Positions 22,418 to 34,400 of a DNA stretch of 64,000 nt are shown here, one piece after another. The stretch covers positions 7,393,501-7,457,500 of the forward strand of contig NC_092572.1 of the NCBI RefSeq assembly GCF_037975245.1, in the 5' to 3' direction. The notes under the pieces are model-generated. The model was not told the origin of the DNA and searched no databases. It saw only the letters and a program-made list of their open reading frames with translations. A program made the position numbers and the translations under genes. Positions within the stretch are counted from its first letter, which is position 1; each line of letters starts with the position of its first letter. The DNA is from Apostichopus japonicus. Lineage: Eukaryota; Echinodermata; Holothuroidea; Aspidochirotida; Stichopodidae.

Positions 22418-25400
22418 CTACAATCAGAAAGGATAAATGCCCATTGAATTTAGTAACGACAATGGTCATGGGAAGTCATGTTTTTATCTTGGCAGACCAT
22501 ATGTCTTTACTGTTTCATCAAATATGACATTATGATGCAAACATAATTAAGATTAACTAGTAAGCATTAAAGTATAATTCAATAAAGATAATACAATAAT
22601 TGTGCTACTCATGCTTTGCAACTAAAACATACGTGATAATTTTTTCTCATTTTTCTTTTGTTAGGGGCTGAGAGAGGTAGGGGGATTGCACATCATTCCG
22701 AATCGAATGATATTCTTTAAGTAAATTTCCGCAAAATAATATATGGCTCCACTGTTTTCGATTTTTTTTTTATACACGTTTAAGTTATTTTAAAAACCTT
22801 AGTTGAGCAGATTAACTTCTTGTAGGGGAGTTCTGACTTTTTTGGGGGTTAAAAGTATGAGCTATTTAGCCCATATTTGGGCAGTTTTAAATGTAAACAT
22901 CAATTTGACAGGAGATTCGACAACCGTCGTCACTTAAAAACCACTTAAATAATGCTTCAGTTTAACTTATTGCGTAACAAATACAGGGGCGTATCCAGGA
23001 TTTTCCAATAGGGGGGGGCCAGGCATGAATGATCGCCGTCCTGGGGGATGGGTCTAAGGGGAGGGGGGTACAATTTTTTGCTTTCAAAGAAGGGCTGAAA
23101 TGCAAAATGGTGTCATATGCATTGGCGGCGATCCGTACTTCCGAGTGGGGGGGGGGGATATGACCTTGTTGACTATCTAAGCGTAGCGCCACCATGAGTT
23201 GGCGCGAAGCGTACAAGAAAATTTTGGGATTAACAAACCCTCTAGATGGCCGGAAACGGCACTTCCCGAGGTTTCCAAGCGGCATATACCCAACTTTAAA
23301 ATAGGGATGTCATGTCCGAAATATCTCATAATCAGGATCCAAAATACTTTTTTTTTTAAATTTCGGGTGTTATTTTGGGAAAATTGCCCCTGTCAATCTT
23401 GTTTCAGGCGCAACGTTAGAATGTTCGAGAGCTCTGTTATATTATTCGATGAAGAAAATGGCCTCATGCAGGCTATTATAGGCCTATACACATGCAATAC
23501 ACAATTACACATAGTTACATTCCCAGGTACCGATTGCTAGGGCATCCAGGTGAAACGTGCATTAAGCATTACCCTGGTTACATGAGATTCTCAGCTGTTC
23601 GAGGGAACATGTACGTGTGTAGGCCTACTATAGGGCCTATATGAATACTATGAGGGTGCATATATGTACTATATCAATACCGTGGGCGCAATAATACATG
23701 TTGTTGTTATAGGGCCAATGAAGCCTACAGTCAACTATTTTTGCTTTATAAAGACGCTTTATTTGAAAAGATCGCACTGCGTTTATGGTAGGCGAGAAAT
23801 GAAGCTAAAAAAGAGCCGTACATTAACGAAGATGCATAAATGTAGGCATGAAAATATTCTTATCCCTGGCATTTGGTGGGGAGGGGGGATATGGTGCATT
23901 ACATCCCCTCCACCCATTTTCATGGGGGGATATATCCCCCCTCTACCCAGGATCGCCGCCCATGGCCCATGGCCCATATCCATTTTTCGACCTTAATAAT
24001 AAGCAACATTTCCAGTAAATATGGACACAAAATGCACAATTTAGTATGGCTGGCATGTCATTTAGTGTTTATAGTGATTATACAAACACAATTACCATCT
24101 ATGTTTCTAAAACTATTATGCCGCCGAACTTCGCCAGAACCTTTTTTTGGCAAACAAAAAATAAAGCATACGGGAGGGGGGGGGGGGGTTGAGCGATCAC
24201 CGACATCTCACATAAAGGTCGTCATCAATTTTTTTTTTTTTTTTGCTAAACTTTTTTTTTTTGGGTGACGGCCAATAGGGGGGGGCGCGCGCCTGTTGTG
24301 CCCCCCCGTGGATACGCCCCTGCAAATAGTTAGTATTAAAGTATATTTCATTAAATACAATGCAATAACTGCATGGTGCTAGTTATTCATTGCAGCTAAA
24401 AGATTCTTGATATTTTTTTTTCCTTTTTAAGGGCAGGGGGGGGGGGTAATTTGGCAAATAATGTCGAATCAAATGATATTCTTTATCAAGATTACATCGT
24501 TTTTGAAGATATTTTCGACATGTTTTAATTTTTTTAATTTAGGAAGGATAGCTTCTTGTAGGGCAGCTCTGATTTTCTTCTTAAAATATCATAATTTTGC
24601 CCATTTGGAGGAAATTTTCGAAAAATGTAAACATACATTTGACAAGAAATTTGACAATTTTTGTCAGCATAATCCCTTTACCTAAATGAAATTGACTCAG
24701 TTGCTTTTAAGAGAGTTAATGCAACATGTAAGTGCTTCACATATAGGAATTGACTGTGTTTGCCCAATCTCTTGCATAACGTTGTTAATATATTTTAAAG
24801 CAGCATTTTGCGTCCTTTTCTATGATTTTTCTCGACCTCACTGACTCCACTATGCCATAACGACATACATAACTAGCTTATCTATTTAAATCTTACTTCA
24901 AATGGTGGCATAAAAGTCGAAAATTTTGCAACTTTCAACTTTGTTTTCCTCCAAGATATTTTCCGTTAGGATCCCAATAAACCTCGCCCATAATATGAAT
25001 ATTTAAACACTACGAACGTCATTGACCAATACGTAATACAACACCATGCGTGATTTGTGTACAGTCTATATGGCAGTTGTACCAGGGAGTTCCATAACAA
25101 CTCCCTGGTTGTACCAACGCAAAGTCTTGAATCTATTTTAGCAACGGCTGATTACTAAACCTGCATCTCTGATTGGTTGAATTCAAACTAGTGGGTTTGG
25201 GGAACTGTAAGCGGTTAATTTTAAATGTTGAATTTGTCTTGGACACTTTGCTCATTATCTGCAAATATGCTTAATTACTCGCCAATAAATGTTGTTGGCA
25301 GAGAGAAACTTGGCTAATATCTTAGTTTGCTGTTTTGTGATTGATATATGTAAAAAACTCGATGGACATGTCAAAAAAGTAGAAAACGACGACCAAAAGC

Positions 25401-28400
25401 AAAATGCTGCTTTAAAATAATAAGAAATCAAGATATTCTACACACCGTCTTCTCTGTTTGGAAATATCGAACCAATCGTCTCCGAAATTCTGTTAAATTT
25501 GGTCGTAAGTTCGGTGTCACCGACCAGCACTGTAGTAGTAAGTCAAACCTAACATTCGATAAAACCATTTTAACAGTTAAAGGGTGAATTGGAAGGTTTA
25601 TAGTCTTTTTTGAGGCAAAGGAATCGCCACACGACTTTACAACTTAACCCCACATGGTCATTGGCAACTTGTCACACCCATACACCAAAATCACGGTGCA
25701 CAATTCAATCAATCTCTCCTGGGGCACCATGTACTGTGCACCACATCCACATGGCCCCTTGGGGACTTTTCATAGAGTGCATCAGCCAATAACCGGCTCA
25801 CACAACTATATTTACAAGTCAACCTCGCAACTCCCATTCATATACCTGGATAAAGAGACGCAATGGAGATAACTAGTAATCAAACATTAATCGATAAGTG
25901 TTGTTTGAAATAAGATTTAACGTATATACAGCTGTCTTTTAATGTAATTAAATGTAATTATCTTAATATAAGCTAATCGTACTTAATGCTAGGTAATTAT
26001 TTGCATATAAGTTTCACATTAATTATCATTGTAGCGAAATGTATTAAAACAATTAATAGGAATCTCCAGTTTCAGTTTCTCTTTATATCCTCGTTTGACG
26101 TATATGAGAGACTTCAGTCCGCTACACATACAATAACAATTACAAAAAAAAAAAAAAGCCACGCCCTAACTCAACAGAGAGCTTCATCACATCTGTTCTT
26201 TCCAGTTACGCGAAACTTGGCAAGTTGCCATATCTTGAATTCCTGTTATGCATCTCTGGCGGACACTTCTGGGCAAGTTACCTGCACATTCCGTTGTTTA
26301 CTGATATAGCGATATATTCAACTAAAATAAGATTTCTACTTAATCATAACCAGCTAATTATAGCAACGAAATGTGGTCTAACCCTCGTTTGGCATCTTTA
26401 CGCAAGTCTGCATGAAAGTTTGTTTATCCGAGATAATTTCAACCTAAAAGCGTCAGTATAAATAGCATCCAAGTCCCCGAGATAGCATAACCACCCCACC
26501 CCCTCCCCCCAAACCTCCAAACACATCATTAGACTACAATTTACTGCAATGCGATTGTTCTAGTAATTATAGCGGAAGAAATGTTTTTAAACATATTTTC
26601 ATGAGCACAAAAATTAAGAGGGCCGTTTCTGCGATACTGTTAGGAGCTACAGTTCCTTTAAAGGAACTCTATTAGGACCGATACGATAGCGCCCTCTAAT
26701 GTCACGCTGACGATCCCCATTAAAGGAACGTGTTTCTACATTGCCTGGAATTCTTTTCATTTGACTTATTGGGTCACACAACTATAACCTAGGAAAACTG
26801 AACAATGCTTGGCGGTATAATTCCTAACTTACATTTCCGTGGAACAGTTCGAAGGTTTCATTAGCTTTGTATCCTGTTGAATTTGAGCGGCCTGCCAGCC
26901 TGCTTCGATTTGGTAGTCCGCATTGATATTCTCTGTAATTAATGACACATCTGAACATCTGGTTGGGTGTAGCAGTGTTTAACAGAACTATCGTCTAAAG
27001 CAACATTAGTACTGTACGTTGTTTTCGATAAAAAAAACATGTACCTCACATTTAGATAAATTGATATCCAAGTTGAATAGTCCGAAAAATTAAACATACA
27101 CTTTACGGCCATGCATTTCAACTGAGACGATCTTGTAATAAACCACATAGAAGTTCAACAGGATGAGGTGAATGTGTTAGGAGAAAATTGTGTAGGCTCC
27201 TATTGTATCACGTACATTACGGAGAACACTTTCGACCCTCACAGGAATGAGAACGTCGACGTCACATCTTACACGAAAAGGAAACATGGTTGTTTCTGTA
27301 CTTGAAATGATTATTAAAGTTTGTATGACTCACATCAAACATATATACGTAATATTTTCATTGTTTGATAAATAAATTACAGCAAATTAATTTGACACAA
27401 TAAGATTGAAATTCCACTTTATAGAGAAAAATAAGTAAACTAATAAGAAATACCAATAAATAGTTATAACCTGAGTAGTAACGTTTACATTTCTTTAAAC
27501 ATTGATAAATGTTTCTATAGTTACCTTCGGACATCATTTCCCAGAGTACGTTAGCAACATACCAGACATCGGAGAACTCCGTGTAGATACCTTCCGATAT
27601 GCATTCCGGGGCATGGTGAGGACAGTTTTGGAGATTCTGTAAGACGTATCTTAGGTCTCAATGCTGATATGTAACTTATATATATTTGCGATAGAATAAC
27701 ATATCATTGTAGACTTTAAGTTTCTGTTGCTTACGTCCGGTTTCTAAACATATAGATGCAACAACAGGATAAAAGTTTATAAATATAAGCTACATGGTGG
27801 CTGTGTATATTATGCAATCATTAAAACAGTATTATTAGTATGTCAATGGTTTTACATGTGTATATAGCAGCATAGATCATAGAAACGAGATGCCTTACTT
27901 GTGTATCTAGCAGCATAGAAACGAGATGCGTTGTATCTTCTCGGGTGCACATATCAAAGAGTTTGGTTGATCTCTCAGGTGTTACCAGGATTTTTCTTGC
28001 TTGAATACACGGGTGTGATAGCTGCAGATGAGACCACATGAAATATATATATATATATATATCCTATATAGCCTATATAGCCTATATATATATATATATC
28101 CTATATAGCCTATTTATATATCAGCATCCAATTGTATGGTATTAGAATGATGAATAACATATACGAATAACAAGAGTGCGTCGGAATTTGATATCGCCTC
28201 GCCGAAAACAACGTGTATTTGTATGCCGAAGACTATGATGAGAAAATGCGACATATATCAGAACATGAGACATACATCTTTGAAAACTTGAAATCACAGT
28301 AATGAACAAAATAAAGTAATAAAAAGAAGGTTAGTATTAATTTTCAAGAATATGTATTTCCAATTGATTAAATTTGATACCCCGTTTTCATGAAGATGTT

Positions 28401-31400
28401 GAAGTGCCTCCAGAATTTGAACAATGAAATGACGATTTTCTTTATAAAAGGTATCCACACTGGCACGATGCTTTGTTCTTTTCTCTTTCATATACGCGTC
28501 TAAAGTTTTCATACCAACGTATTCTTGCAATAGGAAAAGGGTATCTGTAAATAATAAAAGTGATATTGATATGTAGAATTGTGTATGATATTGTTTCTCC
28601 CTCTTGTTTATATATATGTATATATATTTATATACATATACATATATATATATATACATATATATAGATATGTTTATATATAATTATTATATTTATATTT
28701 CATGTGGCCTCATCTGCAGCTATCACACCCGTGTCTTCAAGCAAGAAAAACCAAGAAATATGAAACGCGAAAACTAAAAGAATACGTACGTGACAAAAGT
28801 ACTCGCTACCTGTTGGCTAAAACGCATTTGAAACAGTCATTGTATGCTTAGCACTTTCGATACCAGCATAGGCTTATAAAGATTACTTATTAGTTTTTAT
28901 TTATTACTAATTCCAGTTGGTTGAGCGAAGGTTTTACCTTATACCAGTTTATCAGGTCTTACATACAATAAAAACGCTCACTATTTTCAACGCAAATTCC
29001 CTCCACCTTTAAAAGGTATTCACAGTCTGGTAAAGCCAGGAGTCTTCTCACGTAATTGTCCCAATTAATTTCACCTTCGTCTATGGAATATGGAAAGATA
29101 GAGTTATGTATTTCTTCTTGGACTTTATCTATTATATCTTATGAACTATGATGTATCAACAATTCTCTTGTTGTTAAGCCCAATATAGCTAAGCAGTTAT
29201 CATAATTCTTTGGATAGTAATATAAGAGTAGGGTATAATGTGCAAAAATTTATTTTTTTAGAACTTTATAGAGACCCAAACGAATAATTTATAATATAGT
29301 TTAACAAAATTCAAAGAAATTCAGTGAAAAATGTGTCCGTACCTATAAACGTTGATATCAAAACACACGTCTTTTTGAAGGTAGACGTCGTAATTGTACC
29401 CATCCATCTGTTTGCTGAAAGTCCGGTTTCAAGTTTTAAGATGATATTCATTTGATCTCTTTCAAATATCTTTTGTCTGTCAACAGTTTCTGTTATTGAC
29501 GAATAAATATCTGTAAAAGAGGAGAACGATGGTATACTTCATTGATTTACAGTAACTGTAACCTTAATTCTCTCCCCGCTTGTAGTTGCATCTGTCGTTT
29601 CTGTAACAATAAGCTATTAAAGGGGGAGGGGCTGTTAACCCAACCCCCAACCTGGAGGAGCAGGGGCTCTGTTTAGTCAGGCTTCTCCCCTGTGACGTGT
29701 CTGGTGTGGTTTAACTCCTCGCCGGCATATCTCCCCAGGTTCTTTGATACAACACAAGCCTACCCGCCGCAACAAGGTACTAGCCCAGGAGAAGACTTCA
29801 GTGGTTAGATTGCGTATAAATCACGTAATATTGTAAAAATTTACATTTTCGAAATAAACATTGAAATGCTAGATTACTCAGGCCCATGTGGCCAGGTAAT
29901 CTGAGTAGAAGGGACATCCACAACTTATAAGGGGCAAAACACTCTTATGGTGTAGCTTTTGAATGTTGTGTTACACATGATGAGGGTAGAATTCGGGGAG
30001 GGGCTGCTCGTTTAATGTCTTAAAAAAACAGTTTGAATTGGTTCCGTAATTGTTGCCTTCTATTCTTGGAAATGATCGATATTGTGTGAATTGACTCCAT
30101 GTATGTATCGTCGTACATGTACGATGTAATGAAATCGAAAAGCAATTGAAGTTGTCAATGAGATGGTGTGGTCGCAAAATTAAAGGGACATAGTTACCTT
30201 CGTTTTTTGAGTGATCACAATCCGGTAAAGTTGGTAATTTCAGACTAGTAAGACATAAACAAGAAAACAAAAAACAACATATTAAAATGGCAAAAGGAAG
30301 ATTTGTAATCTGTCGATGCCAGTCCAAAAAAATAAAGAAAAACCATAATTCATTTTTTAAAGATGTAATTTGTCAATTGAGCAAATTTAATTTGTCTTCT
30401 ATTACATCTTATTCCATATCTTCGGCAATATATATATATATACATATATATATACATATATATATATATATACAGATATAGGTACTCATACACACAGTCG
30501 AGTACTCATATTGAGTCCATACTGGTTTTCGTATTCTAGATTAGTACTAGTTAATTGTACTCGTACTCTTCCTCGGAGGATTTATACTCCTACTTGTAAT
30601 CGAGATATTTTGTGGTCTAATATACCATCTAATTCAAAATGAAATATTCGTTCTTCAATGCAATTCGTCTTTTTCTTGCACGCATGATGTTGAGCTGTCA
30701 CCATCAGTATGGTGTAGCATATGGTATAGCATTGGTACTAGTATCGCTTAATTATGTGCATATTACATATTACATAAAACAAAAGACATGATATTATATG
30801 AACGTGACGGGTATGTGGTGTTTTTAAACTTATAGAAATATAAAGTACCTTTGAATATTCACTCCATGATCCGTTGATTCTGATATATTAACAAGAAAAT
30901 GGATTGCATAGAAGTTATCAACATTTTTTTAATAACTTTAAAACGTCTACCCATACACTGTATAATGTTAGTATATAAGTAAATTTCATGCACACAACTT
31001 AACTCTGTTTACCTTAACAGTGAAACTACTGAATGGTTCATATAACAATTGTAAGTGTATTATTGTTTTTTATTGGCTTACCATTGTCACCTTTAACGAC
31101 GTTGTTCATTGATTTTTCGGTACATTCCATTTCAAAAATGTCTTGGCTAGGGTTTGGCATATTCCTGAAACAAGAGCATAAGGAATTGGTACTTCATGTA
31201 ACAAAGATGAAACAAGCTAACAGTGTGCAACCCATTCTCCCGCTATCGTTACATGAAGCAATGCACTCGATACTCATGGCTCGTAAAGTAAATACTGTTC
31301 ATGTCCTGTAAACCATGTTACGAGCACAATGTAGTAATTACTGATGCACGGTTGTGGGACATGAACAGTAGTTGCTTTACCAATCATTAAATGCGAGTTA

Positions 31401-34400
31401 TTTAATACGCGATTAAATGAAGTCGCATCTAGTCGTTTTAAGTAGGCCTATGGATATACCTAAACAAGGCTTTTCTTTGTTCTCGGTATGACGAGTATCG
31501 GCTGAACAATGTTACCTCTGAAATATATAAACCTTGACAGAGTTGATAGAGAATGTGCAGATATTTTGCTTAAAAAATGGTCAAAGGGAAAGTGACGGAC
31601 ACTCTGGTCAGTTGAAAAGGAAACGATCTTTCAGAATGATGAGAATTTCCACAAAAATCTGATAGCTAGAATGTCTGTATTCTTGTTATCTTATAAACAG
31701 CATATTGATATTGCAAAATAACGATATTTATACTATGATGACGCATACATACCCACTGTAAGTAATAAAGGTCGCATCATCTGAAACAAAAAGCAAGTTT
31801 ATTCAAAATGGCGTAGACTTGTTAACAATGGGCACTATGTCAGATGTAGTCTTTGGTACTATTTGGTTGGCACTTAACGAAATAGCACAGACAAATTCGA
31901 ATTAGAGCTTACTGTAACATTACTTGCAAAATGAAATTGAGTCTAATAATTGTAACCTTGTTAAGATAAGGTTATCACAACAGATGTATAAGTCTTCAAG
32001 TGTTCACCGAATAAAAGATTAGATCGTTACTGGACTCATCAAGTTTTTGAAATTCAGAAAATTACACGAAACACAAGGCCTTTCTTGAATATGCTTTTGA
32101 GCTGAAAACTGAAATATTAGCAACATCGAAATCAACTGCGTAATAACTGTAAAAAGAGGGAGTAGGCCATTGTTTATTCCTCACATTCACTTAAGAAGGA
32201 GGAACAAAGTTATAATAGGCTAATAACAAACTTAATATTATAAACAAAGAGAGAAATAAGAATAACAACAAAGCGTTGTCTGTAACCAAAGAGTCATGAA
32301 TATTATAATTATGTCACATCTCAGGAAACTGAAGAAACACGAAAGCGTCGAAATTTTATTTACTAGAGTGGTGGGACTGAATTCTTCATTCTTGCCATCC
32401 TGATCACAATGTTATTCATGATAGATGGGATGCTGGTTTCCTTACATAATTTACATGTTTACCTTAATAATAAAGAAGAAAAGATGCAACAAGAAAACTT
32501 CTATAACACTTACTGGTTAACTTTCTCCTAAGGGAGCACGACGTTATTATCACAAATATCAATATGACGGAAGAAGCAGATACTAAAATGCTTATCGTTA
32601 GGCTATTCCATTGTCGTTGTTCTTGAGCAGCTTTGATGAAAAATAAGAGGTTATGAACAGGACAAAAAACATCATTCAACATAGTGATTTGATAAAGACA
32701 GTTTTATTTTCCAGAATCAAGATCATTAGCAAGCTCAATGATCAAGTGTAGATCCTATTCTCTCTTCATGTCTGTTTTTTTTATTGTCAAAATATTAGTT
32801 CATGCCAGATAGTCGTTGATTCATTCATATCGGAGGAAGTAAACGGCGATACAATAATTGACTTAGCGCAATGGTAATTCTGTTATACCTAGCCCGCCCT
32901 TCATAAATCGCTTATGCCTTTTCTGGGATACATTTTTTTGTCTAATGGTCTTTGCGTAGTGTAATTGCTCATTTCTTGTTGCGTTGTCAAACCGAAGCCT
33001 TTCTTTATAGTTCAAACTGTCACTGATTCGCAACTTTTATGTTGTTTAATGTTAATAATGTGTTCACAAGTACTAAATGTTTCACTTCATTTGCCATGAT
33101 TTGACCTAAGGACACTGAAAAACGAGCCGAATACAAACTTGCTTTTGGAATATTATACTGACCTTGATAATGTAAGATGAGAGTGCGATTAGCAGACAGG
33201 GCGTTATGATTCCCATTACTGGAACACGTGATGCTTCCCCACCTATGGTCGGCGGCTGCAAATTGCATGTCACTTATATAATTAAAAGTGCCATGGATGT
33301 ATTCATTTTCAATTTGACTTTGGCCGTCTGCTGTTTGCACCTCCTCATCGAAGATCCACGTTAGATTGACAACAGGCCTGGCGCCATATGCTACACATTG
33401 TAGCTGATACAAAACAGCTGGGCTCACTTCAAAAGGACTGGATACATTCATTTCATATAACACTATATGAATTATCGGTGTTGCTTAAAAAGGAAAAATA
33501 ATATTATAAGACGAGCTTTTGCCTAAGACTGTGACTATTTCGTGATGACATAGAATGTCACATTTTTCCTGTTTCACAACTTAATAGTTTCGTCATTCTG
33601 TTGTATCAGCTAACGTTCATACATCTCTTGTTGAGGAGAAGAAATATGAAAACAACACAATATCTGAAGAGACAAGAAATGATGATCTGAAAAGACCTTA
33701 CTTAAAGAATTATAAAAGTAATCTGTATAATCTACCCCGACAGTATTAGTGCAAAATAAAGTTGCCAAATATATGTTTGACTAGGGTATCATTAATTACC
33801 ACTGGCGAGAAATATTTGAAATGGAACATTTGCGATGTGCTTAGATCTTTAAAATAGCTGCACTTACCAATAACGTGTACCGTAGTGTTTATGGATAAAC
33901 TCCCTTTCATGCATGTAACAGTAGAATTGGAAATTTGAGATGGAAACGATATTTTGATACTGGCAAAAAGAAAATTGCTGGCATAATACTCAGAATAAGT
34001 TGACAAGTTTGTATGTTTATCAATATCCCAGATCATCTCTTCGTGGAAGGGAAACTCAGCCTTGCATGTTAGGTTGAATATTATGTTGGCTAATTCGAAT
34101 ACTTCCGACGAAACACGTCTTCCGTCCTTGATCAAAAACAGATTTCCGTTGGGGAATTCTTGGTATAAAGAAATGAAAACATTCAATGTTAAGTGTCAAG
34201 AGTCAGTAATGTTAACTTTTACTTTTCCCCTACGATGATAGTCAAGAAAGAGTGTGTGTAAAAGTAAGTAGGCCTGACGTTTTTGGCAAGCCATGTGGGA
34301 CAAACACTGCATAATATATCCGCGTATTAATTGGACTTTATACGCGTATTAATTGGAATATATACGCGTATATATTATTAGCCAATCATATGGCTTAAAT

